Source of the DNA: a virus
IMG/VR virus record: IMGVR_UViG_3300025626_000040
Span: 1-42,924 of that record
Strand: one strand, 5' to 3'
DNA: 42,924 bases
A program made the position numbers and the translations under genes. Every line of letters begins with the position of its first letter. Position 1 is the stretch's first letter. This document shows, piece after piece, positions 7,492 to 14,814 of the stretch. Below the pieces are notes generated by a model, which ran no database searches, was not told the DNA's origin, and saw nothing but the letters and a program-made list of their open reading frames with translations.

Positions 7492-8142
7492 TTAGGCTTG
7501 GAGGCTTGCAACGTATGCAACGAGAAAATAAGCGTCAACAAGATCGTCAAGGGGCTTCGGGATCTTTTTCCCAATTTCAAGGTCTTTAACTATTTTCCAC
7601 AAAGGACTTTTAGCTAAGATTGGGTCTTCGTTCACGTTTTTTTGAAAGGACTCAAACAACTGAAGCTTATTCATATTACCTTTACCAGCAAATTTCTTAA
7701 TAGTAGTTGGAGCCACAGTCAAGATGTCATCGGGATTTAAGGTCTTTAAGAGTTTGAGTTTTAGAATTGCAGCGCCTGCTGCCATGTCTATCATATTATT
7801 AGTTCCCATCTTAGAACCATAAGAAGTTCCTTCAAATGAAACAATAAACCCATCACCATCGTATGAGTTTTGTAAGACAAGATTTATAATGTCGGCTGCC
7901 ATTTTATCATAGCGCTTAACTTTTAAGAGTTCAGCACTTGAGAAAGCTTCATTGTTAGTAAAATCAGGTTGATCAACCAAAGTAACATCCTCTAATAAGG
8001 ATATTTCTTCTTGTAGTTTTTGTTCAGCCTTTGTTCCAGTTTTAGGTTTTATATAACTAATAAAATGATATTTCTTACCTTTATCATTATATAAACATAT
8101 ACCTGGTGAATTTAGAGAAAAATCTACTGCGAGGTAATTCAT
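7492..8142 (-). CDS. RuvC-like Holliday junction resolvase
   Basis: 216 aa with the RNase H-fold resolvase pattern: first-strand aspartate in NYLAVDFSLNSPG (D7), glutamate in FIVSFEGTSYGS (E104), and C-terminal acidic cluster PLDDLVDAYFL (D199, D200, D203). These match the four acidic residues that bind two metals in RuvC. The basic segment TIKKFAGKGNMNK resembles RuvC sequence before the last motif. The expected role is resolving or trimming branched DNA before packaging, the job done by the unrelated endonuclease VII (gp49) in T4. The start overlaps the upstream gene's end (coordinates abut), suggesting coupled translation. Specificity for Holliday junctions is inferred from the fold. Confidence 0.8.
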   Translation of the reverse strand: MNYLAVDFSLNSPGICLYNDKGKKYHFISYIKPKTGTKAEQKLQEEISLLEDVTLVDQPDFTNNEAFSSAELLKVKRYDKMAADIINLVLQNSYDGDGFIVSFEGTSYGSKMGTNNMIDMAAGAAILKLKLLKTLNPDDILTVAPTTIKKFAGKGNMNKLQLFESFQKNVNEDPILAKSPLWKIVKDLEIGKKIPKPLDDLVDAYFLVAYVASLQA

Positions 8143-8511
8143 TTATAGTTTTTTACCAAGACTAGCACCTAGAGCGGCACCTACAAGTCTTGAAGTTAAT
8201 AGATCATAAAAGATACCCTTTTGAATACCTAAAACTTTTGCTACCATTTTACCAACTGATTTACCTAATGCAAACCCTGTTAAACCACCTATAATAGAAC
8301 CAAAGAAACCTTCATTTGTTATTTCTTCGTTAAGTCTCTCTAAGTCGTATGTACCATCCTCTTTCATGTATTCCTTTTCGAATAATTCTAAAGCCTCATC
8401 TATTTTAGCTTCTAATTCAGGAGTCCACTCTTCTTGAAGACCTTCGTTAACAAGTTTCATATCATTCTCAGTGATAGTGTTCTCGATTAAGTATTTATTA
8501 AATGTTTTCAT
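8143..8511 (-). CDS. Small glycine-zipper protein with capsid-targeting-like N-terminus
   Basis: 122 aa. It starts MKTFNKYLIE, very like the T4 internal-protein targeting sequence. An acidic helical stretch follows (residues 18-67, rich in E/L) with candidate protease sites IDE|A (37-40) and TNE|G (65-68). The last 55 residues are glycine/alanine rich with small-residue spacing (SIIGGLTGFALGKSVGK, VGAALGASLGKKL), typical of glycine-zipper membrane-inserting segments. It may be an acidic prohead scaffold piece whose C-terminal part stays in the virion or enters the host membrane at DNA entry. No family is recognised, so the role is inference. Confidence 0.8.
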   Translation of the reverse strand: MKTFNKYLIENTITENDMKLVNEGLQEEWTPELEAKIDEALELFEKEYMKEDGTYDLERLNEEITNEGFFGSIIGGLTGFALGKSVGKMVAKVLGIQKGIFYDLLTSRLVGAALGASLGKKL

Positions 8512-8512
8512 A

Positions 8513-8521
8513 TATTATATA
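8513..8521 (-). promoter_or_regulatory. TATATAATA box touching the start of the 122-aa gene
   Basis: The minus strand reads TTGATATATAATATATG, where the final ATG is the start codon of the 122-aa gene. The box matches the repeated GATATATAATA motif but is so close to the start that a transcript from it would be leaderless or would serve the next gene (RuvC-like) instead. Confidence 0.3.
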
Positions 8522-8531
8522 TCAATTTATT

Positions 8532-9086
8532 TTATTCTATCTCTAATCTAAGATTTAATTTATTATAATAGAATGTAACCTCAAATGTATTAAAGGATGC
8601 AACATTTTCCGCAAAGTTTAAATTTAACTCGTTAATAGAATTCATGATACAATCTGTAAATTCCATATATGCTACAGATGCACCTTCAGCATCTAATATT
8701 CTTAAACACAATGGATCTATAATATATGCCTGCTTAGTTGATCTAGCATAATACCACAAAAGAGTATCCATCATAATCCAATAATTAATAAAACCATCCA
8801 ACAATTGCATACTGACCGTAAATTCTCTATTAATTACATTTTGAATTGGCAATGCACCCCTGTGATATCTCTTAGTACCATCGTTATCTTCTTGTGATAA
8901 TGGATCAAACGATACACCTGGTATATTAATACCCTGTATACTGTAATTAATAAAATCTACAGGTTCTGATAGTAAACTTCCTGGTATTTTATTTAAATAT
9001 TTTTTATACTTATCTGCAACATCTTTAGGTACAAATCCCCTAGGAAACCTAAAATCGAATGAATTATTTCTGCTATTTAATACCAT
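8532..9086 (-). CDS. Probable tail-tube-like structural protein
   Basis: 184 aa. A basic N-terminus (FDFRFPRGFVPKDVADKYK) leads to a beta-rich body with INYSIQGINIPGVSF (47-61), NREFTVSMQLLDGFINYW (about 85-102) and a strand-rich end (FNTFEVTFYYNKLNLR). The order of an early loop with a Pro-Gly turn, a strand with alternating residues and a final beta hairpin is like the gp19-type tail-tube fold also found in tube-initiator proteins of contractile tails. The match is by pattern only. It stands 2 bp after the upstream 687-aa gene. It could also be a neck or baseplate protein. Confidence 0.6.
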   Translation of the reverse strand: MVLNSRNNSFDFRFPRGFVPKDVADKYKKYLNKIPGSLLSEPVDFINYSIQGINIPGVSFDPLSQEDNDGTKRYHRGALPIQNVINREFTVSMQLLDGFINYWIMMDTLLWYYARSTKQAYIIDPLCLRILDAEGASVAYMEFTDCIMNSINELNLNFAENVASFNTFEVTFYYNKLNLRLEIE

Positions 9087-9088
9087 AA

Positions 9089-11152
9089 TTAGATTTCAAA
9101 TTTACCTGATAAAATCATATTTTCATCTATACCATTATTAACACTAATATAGAATGTATTGTTTTTCATACCCCTTATTGTGTTAGCATTTGCTTCACTT
9201 ATTTTAAAGAGTACTTCACCTTCACCCATATTAATATCCTTATTGAATATATTATTAAATTTTAATTTTTGTTTACCATCTCCAAATGTCATGATTACAT
9301 TTTCTATATTAGTAAATGATATGAATTCTACATCATCTCCTTTTCTTTTAGCTATTACAAATTTATAATATGATGTGAACGGCGGAATTTTAATGAGCAA
9401 ATCACCTTCAGATTTAAAATCAGAAGTATCTACTTCACTAATATCTTGTCTTGTAATATCGTCAGTATTAGATTCAAATACAATTTTTGACTTGGAAGCA
9501 ATTACATTATGTCTCTCTAAAAATGTAGGGACATACTTAGTACTTTTAGGCATGTTGTCAGTAAAAATGCCATTTATTATTTTGTTAGATGCTAGTTGAG
9601 GTAATACATTGTATACTTCGGTTAATTGATTAGGAGAATTAATTTTTAGTTTATTTAATCTCTTACCATATTTAGCAGCTTGTTTAACTGTTAAACTAGC
9701 CATTTTTACAATTTGTGTATTATCAGTTTGATTCCATATTCTCATTATAACATCAATAGAAAAACTAGAAGCTGTACTACTATTCATAATAACAGGTCTA
9801 AACACAATGGGTGTGTTAAAGTCCTCATATTGTGTATATGAAGTTTGGAATGTTTTAATTTCAGATGTACCTATAGTTTCAAAAACATCTATGTCATACA
9901 TTACTATAATATCGTCTGAAGTTGTGTTTATTTGATTTAATACATATGCTTCAAACGCACCTATAGAATTATCCTTTTCACCGTATATTCTAAAATAATC
10001 TCCATCATCAGCGTCTTCTACGACTACTGTAAAATCTTGAAATTCATCTTCTCTTGATATCGTAAATCTATTTTCTTCACCAGTAATGAAATAATCATAT
10101 CCATTAAAGGTTTCTAATTGATCAATTAATTTAAACGTTAGTTCATAATTAGAAGAAGGATCTAAATCACTTGAACCTATTGTACCATCTCCATAAAACC
10201 TATCATTGAATTCTTCATTTTGTTGAACTAATGTGGGTATTTTAAGATCTATAAATTTGCTATACAGTGTTTCTCCTAAAATAAATGGCTTAGGATTAGC
10301 ATATTCATAATTACTAGTATTTAAATAAACAAGTTGAGTTAAATTATTTCTTACATTAGAAGATCTCTTCGCCGCTATTTCAAATAAAAATCCTTCATAA
10401 CCTCTGGCAGAAAAATTATAACCACTCCTAAAGTGTAATCTAATACTATCGTATTTAATATAATTAATATTAGCAGTAGCTTCAGTTTGGTAATTTAAAA
10501 GATCTGTTTCGTTACCACCAGTCCAACTTACATTATTATTAATATAATTGAACATTTCATAATCACCCGTAGAATCATATCCTAATAAAGCATATCTAGT
10601 ACCACTTGCATCTGATTGTACTGCATGATATCTACCTATAGTTTGATTAATATCATTACCAGTATTTTCATCTGGATTTGCAAATAATGGATTTGCTCTA
10701 GTGTCTATTATAATTTTACCTCCTATTAAATCTCCGCACATGTATTCGATTGTGCCAGTTTGATTAGGTGTAAACTGACCAATCTTAGTAACATTTGAAT
10801 AAGAATAAATTCCTAAAGCACCACTAATTTGAAATAATTCTGGATTAGTTAATTCACTTAAATTAAACTTATAAGTTTTACCGCTCTGTAATAAAAGAGT
10901 TCTTGCAGCAAAGTTTTCTACAGATATGTAACCTGAATTTTCAGTAACATCAAAATTAACAACAGCGCTTCCTAATTCATTTATTAAGTGTCTTTTTGCA
11001 AATGGATTACCCTTAATTGTGTCTAAGAATTTTACCTCGCTACCATTGTCATCTACTTCTATTTGATATTTAGAAGGATTTGATTGGTCGTGGTAAATAA
11101 ATTCTAAAAGAATATCAGAATCTAAGTAAAAATATCTAGATGATTGTGCCAT
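9089..11152 (-). CDS. 687-aa virion structural protein, unrecognised
   Basis: 687 aa, beta-rich and Asn/Ser/Thr-rich, without signal peptide, coiled coil or enzymatic motif. It starts MAQSSRYFYLDSDILLEFIYHD. Several segments look like all-beta modules with Gly/Asp turns (GYDSTGDYEMFNYINNN; EDADDGDYFRIYGEKDNS). It sits between the spanin-like gene and the tail-tube-like gene with very short gaps, so a structural role in tail or capsid decoration is likely. I do not recognise the family. Confidence 0.65.
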   Translation of the reverse strand: MAQSSRYFYLDSDILLEFIYHDQSNPSKYQIEVDDNGSEVKFLDTIKGNPFAKRHLINELGSAVVNFDVTENSGYISVENFAARTLLLQSGKTYKFNLSELTNPELFQISGALGIYSYSNVTKIGQFTPNQTGTIEYMCGDLIGGKIIIDTRANPLFANPDENTGNDINQTIGRYHAVQSDASGTRYALLGYDSTGDYEMFNYINNNVSWTGGNETDLLNYQTEATANINYIKYDSIRLHFRSGYNFSARGYEGFLFEIAAKRSSNVRNNLTQLVYLNTSNYEYANPKPFILGETLYSKFIDLKIPTLVQQNEEFNDRFYGDGTIGSSDLDPSSNYELTFKLIDQLETFNGYDYFITGEENRFTISREDEFQDFTVVVEDADDGDYFRIYGEKDNSIGAFEAYVLNQINTTSDDIIVMYDIDVFETIGTSEIKTFQTSYTQYEDFNTPIVFRPVIMNSSTASSFSIDVIMRIWNQTDNTQIVKMASLTVKQAAKYGKRLNKLKINSPNQLTEVYNVLPQLASNKIINGIFTDNMPKSTKYVPTFLERHNVIASKSKIVFESNTDDITRQDISEVDTSDFKSEGDLLIKIPPFTSYYKFVIAKRKGDDVEFISFTNIENVIMTFGDGKQKLKFNNIFNKDINMGEGEVLFKISEANANTIRGMKNNTFYISVNNGIDENMILSGKFEI

Positions 11153-11166
11153 TGTTTATATTAATT

Positions 11167-11970
11167 TTAAAATCTTAACCATTTAGGAGAATAATATAAT
11201 CCTAATCCGATTGATGGACCAGTACTTATTACTTGATTGCTGTTTAGATTGATTCCATAACCGATACCAATACCTACTGACCATCCTCCTTTCATTTTAG
11301 GTTTTTGATTTAATCTTGTATTTATAAGGTTTATATTTTCTATATTACTAAAAGTTAATCCTGGATATGATGTAGAAATTTTTAATTGATCCGCGCCGTT
11401 TATTCTTTCTATGGCTGCTAATAGACTAATCGTATGTTCTATATCAAAAGAAGCATTTCCATAATTTAATCCAGTATCATGTCTTGTTATTAACATATTA
11501 CCCATTAAATTTCTAGAATTACCATTACCAAAATCATCAAACTTAGAAAACGTTAATTTAGTTGTTGTTGAATCCACTTCAGATGATGTTACGTCCGCCA
11601 ATAAACTATCTTTGATATCTATATCAGCTGATAAAAGAGTATTAACTTTGTTTAAATCCTTATTTAAATTAAGAGCCTTTCTGTATTTTAAAACCAATTC
11701 ATTTTGATCATCCTTTAAATCATTTATATCAAATTCATAAGATCTTATCTTAGATATTAAATTACCGTTTTCCGCTATTAATTGATTAACAGAATCCTTT
11801 GAAGCTAAATAATTATTTAAATTTCTATCTGCTGTTTGTTGAACTACCTCTAAATCATGTTTAAGATTTTCAGTTTGATTACACTGTCTTAGAAACAATA
11901 AAACAAAAAGAGCACCCAATACAAATGTAAGGGTGTTCTTATTAGTTAATATGTTTTTAAAATTAATCAT
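11167..11970 (-). CDS. Membrane-anchored coiled-coil protein with glycine-rich beta C-terminus (candidate spanin)
   Basis: 267 aa. One N-terminal membrane helix (residues 13-27, TLTFVLGALFVLLFL), no lipobox (LRQC instead of a small residue before Cys), then a long periplasmic-type coiled coil (about 33-125), a small beta region, and a C-terminus with two glycine-alternating segments, GGWSVGIGIGYGIN and GPSIGLGLYYSP, ending in phenylalanine. An inner-membrane anchor plus coiled coil is the plan of an i-spanin or unimolecular spanin. The end resembles short amphipathic strands that enter an outer membrane; terminal Phe is a hallmark of outer-membrane beta-barrel proteins. Such proteins recur in Bacteroidetes phages. 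A lysis role is inferred; no holin or endolysin was seen in this window. Confidence 0.65.
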   Translation of the reverse strand: MINFKNILTNKNTLTFVLGALFVLLFLRQCNQTENLKHDLEVVQQTADRNLNNYLASKDSVNQLIAENGNLISKIRSYEFDINDLKDDQNELVLKYRKALNLNKDLNKVNTLLSADIDIKDSLLADVTSSEVDSTTTKLTFSKFDDFGNGNSRNLMGNMLITRHDTGLNYGNASFDIEHTISLLAAIERINGADQLKISTSYPGLTFSNIENINLINTRLNQKPKMKGGWSVGIGIGYGINLNSNQVISTGPSIGLGLYYSPKWLRF

Positions 11971-11976
11971 AATTTA

Positions 11977-13164
11977 TTATCCAAGTTGTTCTCCAAAACC
12001 ATCTCCGGAATCATCGTCCTTTGATATAACTTCATCGGCTGCATTATGTACTAATATACCATTAGCAAAATACACATCTTCTGTTTCCACATCTAGTGTC
12101 CATGTTGTAAACGGCTCATTTTTACTTATTAAGTATTTAGAAGTAATTAAAACCCATTCATTATTTTCATTTAACATATATTCTCCCACATCAGAATCTC
12201 TTGCAGTTTTCCAAGAAACAATATTATCTGCGTTTTTAATTAATATAGGGTGTTCGTATGTAATTTTCAAAGATCCGTTATTAAAATCGTAATATGAATC
12301 ATATGAATCTATTTTAATGTTAGTTACACTCACAGAAGTAAATTCTCCTTCAAAATTATCTACATGCGATGACCAGTTTAGATAAGCATTTTCATCGAAA
12401 CTATAACCGTTAACATTAAAGGACAATAATGCGTCTCCAATTTTAATATTTTCAATAGCTTTAGTTTCACCATTGGCCATTGTAATTAATTCACCTGCGA
12501 TGTGACATCCACCGCCACCTGTGCCACCACTGCTAGATGATGTTGCAGTTGGACTTAGTGTAGGAAAAGGTGTTGGATCCAGTGTTGTCGCTTTTGGCGT
12601 TGAAACTGGTGTTTCCGATACTGTCGCTATTGGCGTTGAAACTGGTGTTTCCGATACTGTTGCTATTGGCGTTGGAACCGGAGTTGCAGATGCTGTCGCT
12701 ATTGGTGTTGGAACCGGCGTTGCAGATGCTGTCGCTATTGGCGTTGGAACCGGTGTTGCAGCTGCAGTAGGCACTGGCGTTGAAACCGGCGTTGTCGCTA
12801 CTGTAGGTATTGGTGTTGAAACCGGTGTTGTCGCTACTGTAGGTATTGGTGTTGAAACCGGCGTTGTCGCTACTGTAGGTATTGGCGTTGAAGTTGGAGC
12901 CGCAGTTGGTGCAGGCGTTGAAGTTGGCGTAATAACTGTATTACCAGCCTGAGTCACTTCAATAGTATCAATTGTACTTGTGTTAGCATGTCTAACAGTA
13001 AGCGTTGCGTTTCTGGCAACACCCGAATTAGGCGCTACTGTAATTGTCCAATCATCAGTAGTTCCCACCCTTACGATTGTAATCCAATTAGGTGGTGTAT
13101 CCCATGAATATGAAGTCCCTAGGGGTGTGATATTCACTGTTCTTATGTATTCGTTTGCTGCCAT
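11977..13164 (-). CDS. BACON-domain adhesin with Pro/Thr linker and C-terminal Hint (intein-like) domain
   Basis: 395 aa in three parts. Residues 8-74 form a BACON domain: SWDTPPNWITI, NSGVARNATLTVRH and IEVTQAG are its typical strands. Residues 78-207 are a Pro/Thr/Ala/Val repeat with a 12-residue unit (ATPVPTPIATAS type). After GGTGGGG comes a Hint domain (220-374): Cys220 starts block A (CHIAGELITMANG, KIGD), TYEHPI (302-307) is block B with His305, and VYFANGILVHN ends in His373-Asn374. The residue after Asn374 is Ala, not Cys/Ser/Thr, which is the bacterial intein-like type A pattern: cleavage or trans-ligation is expected rather than efficient splicing. A 21-residue acidic tail follows. 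BACON domains are linked to carbohydrate or mucin binding in Bacteroidetes and their phages. The expected result is a processed receptor-binding fibre tip; this is inference. Confidence 0.85.
   Translation of the reverse strand: MAANEYIRTVNITPLGTSYSWDTPPNWITIVRVGTTDDWTITVAPNSGVARNATLTVRHANTSTIDTIEVTQAGNTVITPTSTPAPTAAPTSTPIPTVATTPVSTPIPTVATTPVSTPIPTVATTPVSTPVPTAAATPVPTPIATASATPVPTPIATASATPVPTPIATVSETPVSTPIATVSETPVSTPKATTLDPTPFPTLSPTATSSSSGGTGGGGCHIAGELITMANGETKAIENIKIGDALLSFNVNGYSFDENAYLNWSSHVDNFEGEFTSVSVTNIKIDSYDSYYDFNNGSLKITYEHPILIKNADNIVSWKTARDSDVGEYMLNENNEWVLITSKYLISKNEPFTTWTLDVETEDVYFANGILVHNAADEVISKDDDSGDGFGEQLG
12043..12507 (-). other. Hint/bacterial intein-like domain inside the BACON fibre gene
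   Basis: This is the coding stretch from Cys220 (codon TGT at 12507-12505) to Asn374 (codon AAT at 12045-12043), 155 residues. No homing endonuclease insert is present; the length fits a minimal Hint fold. Key residues seen are Cys1, block B T-x-x-H (T302, H305) and penultimate His with terminal Asn. The upstream flank is Gly4 and the downstream flank is Ala-Ala-Asp. Confidence 0.85.
12632..12781 (-). repeat. 150-bp block nearly identical to 13267-13416 (copy in the BACON-Hint gene)
   Basis: The first 50 bases (12632-12681) are identical to 13267-13316, and by eye the following 100 bases differ at only about six positions. The block encodes the Pro/Thr/Ala 12-residue repeats. Both copies are read in the same repeat frame in their respective genes, so recombination between them would keep the frame. 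Confidence 0.9.
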
Positions 13165-13187
13165 TTTTATATTTATGTTTTTATATT

Positions 13188-13196
13188 TATCTTGTT
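13188..13196 (-). promoter_or_regulatory. AACAAGATA element before the BACON-Hint gene
   Basis: The minus strand reads AAAACAAGATAAATATAAAA about 23 bp before the ATG. AACAAGATA followed by an A/T stretch also occurs just before gp25 (33951-33959) and before the ligase-like gene (1390-1398). It may be a promoter variant (ATAAATA as in T4 late promoters) or a translation-enhancing leader. Only three copies were noted, so this is tentative. Confidence 0.3.
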
Positions 13197-13202
13197 TTAT
13201 TT

Positions 13203-14813
13203 TTATGATGATGGGCTTCCTCCGCCTCCATCAGTAGGCACTGGCGTTTCAGATGCTGTAGACAGTGGCGTTGAAACTGGTGTTTCCGATACTGTTGCTA
13301 TTGGCGTTGGAACCGGCGTTGCAGATGCTGTCGCTATTGGCGTTGGAACCGGCGTTGCAGATGCTGTCGCTATTGGTGTTGGAACCGGTGTTGCAGCTGA
13401 TGTAGGCACTGGCGTTGGAACTGGCGTTGCAGATGCTGTAGACACTGGTGTTGGAACCGGTGTTGCAGATGCTGTAGACACTGGTGTTGGAACTGGCGTT
13501 GCAGATGCTGTAGACACTGGTGTTGCAGTTGGATTATTTTCTGCAATCGGGTGTATATTCCAAATAACATACTTATTAACATCTTGAGGATGACTTATTC
13601 TAACAACCCATGGTGTACCTATTGCTCTAAGCACAGTTTCTATAATAACTCTACTATTAGCAGAATCTACAGTGATATTTAAACCGGGTTCATTAACAGA
13701 AATGTCTGAATAGTCTAATACTGTATTTGCTGGAGTAATTACATAATTTAAATATAAAGTCTCAACTTTATTGTATACGTAATATAAATCTGCTACAGTA
13801 TCACTGTCACCTGTAGTATATAATGGATCTATAAAAATAGATGCATTACCGGTAGGAGATCCATCAGTGTTAGCATCAATATCTCCTCCAGATATAGAAA
13901 TAGTATCCGTAGCGGGTGATCCATCTGCGTTAGCATTAATATCTCCTCCGGAAATACCTATACTATCACCTACCGGAGAACCACAATCAGTACATAATTC
14001 TTTCCAAGTGTTATCGTTATAATAAGCTTCTACAATATTTAAATCAGTATTATATCTAATCATACCATATTGCGGTGTTACTGGTCTTTCTCCAGTAGAA
14101 CCCGCAGGCAATCTTAAATATCCTTTAAACTCTGCGTTTATATCAACATCTAATATACCATTACCAGAAGTTTCTAGTTTTATATTAGTGTCTCCTATAG
14201 ATTTTAGATTTACACCCGCACCTGTGGCACTAAAAAAAGAAGTATTGGCTAAGAATGTAATTTTATCTGTTGTGGCACCAAATTCTATATTAGCGCTGCC
14301 GAATGAATTTTGAAAATTAAATTTAGAATACGCGCCTGATTCAGTACTAGTTAATACTATTGTTTTGTCTACGTTGTGCTGTAATTTAATATAATTTTCA
14401 AATGTTATATCTTTTGCAATTGTCAATCTAGAATTAGTATCAATATCACCATCAGTTAAACCTTCTTCAAAACTAGGATCACCTAACCAAATAATAGGCA
14501 TATTTAAATCAGTGCCTATTTTGGGTTTTAGAATGGTAATTTCGTTTCTACCGTCATTATTAGAATCTACTTCGACTTTATACCATGGGCTATCAGTAGC
14601 ACCAGATTCACCCTTTTGACCAGTATTACCGATATCTCCTTTTTCACCTTTTTGTCCTGTTGAACCAACCTGTCCTTGATCACCTTTTTGACCTTTGGGA
14701 CCAGCAGGTCCTCCTCCATTTGCTAAAATTTGATCAAAATTATAGTTAATCTTTTCAAACTTTATAGAGTCTGAATCGCTTGGATGTAATATCTCTTGAA
14801 TGTTAATTGCCAT
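13203..14813 (-). CDS. Collagen-like tail fibre protein with Pro/Thr repeat C-terminus
   Basis: 536 aa. Residues 1-34 (MAINIQEILHPSD...INYNFDQIL) resemble the N-terminus of the 188-aa fibre-like protein upstream and may be a docking segment. Residues 35-73 are 13 unbroken Gly-X-Y triplets (GPKGQKGDQ...), a collagen-like trimer. A beta-rich shaft follows, with a typical phage-fibre segment PQYGMIRYNTDLNIVEAYYN (about 243-262) and two copies of ISGGDI(N/D)AN-x-DGSP. A globular domain (about 330-420) comes next, then about 100 residues of 12-residue Pro/Thr/Ala repeats and a GGGGSPSS end. The repeat and Gly-rich end parallel the Hint-bearing neighbour, but the Hint domain is absent. It is a probable receptor-binding side or short fibre. 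Confidence 0.85.
   Translation of the reverse strand: MAINIQEILHPSDSDSIKFEKINYNFDQILANGGGPAGPKGQKGDQGQVGSTGQKGEKGDIGNTGQKGESGATDSPWYKVEVDSNNDGRNEITILKPKIGTDLNMPIIWLGDPSFEEGLTDGDIDTNSRLTIAKDITFENYIKLQHNVDKTIVLTSTESGAYSKFNFQNSFGSANIEFGATTDKITFLANTSFFSATGAGVNLKSIGDTNIKLETSGNGILDVDINAEFKGYLRLPAGSTGERPVTPQYGMIRYNTDLNIVEAYYNDNTWKELCTDCGSPVGDSIGISGGDINANADGSPATDTISISGGDIDANTDGSPTGNASIFIDPLYTTGDSDTVADLYYVYNKVETLYLNYVITPANTVLDYSDISVNEPGLNITVDSANSRVIIETVLRAIGTPWVVRISHPQDVNKYVIWNIHPIAENNPTATPVSTASATPVPTPVSTASATPVPTPVSTASATPVPTPVPTSAATPVPTPIATASATPVPTPIATASATPVPTPIATVSETPVSTPLSTASETPVPTDGGGGSPSS
13267..13416 (-). repeat. 150-bp block nearly identical to 12632-12781 (copy in the collagen-like fibre gene)
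   Basis: This is the partner of the repeat in the next gene, 635 bp away; the difference in position and the two gene phases agree, so the repeat units are in register. Deletion between the copies would remove the BACON domain and join the collagen-like fibre to the Hint domain. Confidence 0.9.
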
Positions 14814-14814
14814 T

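Noticed and set aside
12043-12507. Ordinary splicing intein with homing endonuclease
   Set aside because: No endonuclease insert, host protein is not a conserved enzyme, and the residue after the terminal Asn is Ala rather than Cys/Ser/Thr; a Hint/bacterial intein-like domain fits better.
12570-13530. Possible CRISPR array in the repeated region
   Set aside because: Repeats are directly adjacent 36-bp coding units without unique spacers, and they keep the reading frame of two fibre genes.
12521-13587. Plus-strand Val-Gly-Thr frames (12521-12952, 13192-13587)
   Set aside because: Same cause: antisense of the Pro/Thr/Ala repeats in the two fibre genes.
11977-14813. Diversity-generating retroelement acting on the fibre genes
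   Set aside because: No reverse transcriptase, template repeat or adenine-specific substitution pattern is visible in the window; the duplication is of low-complexity coding repeats.
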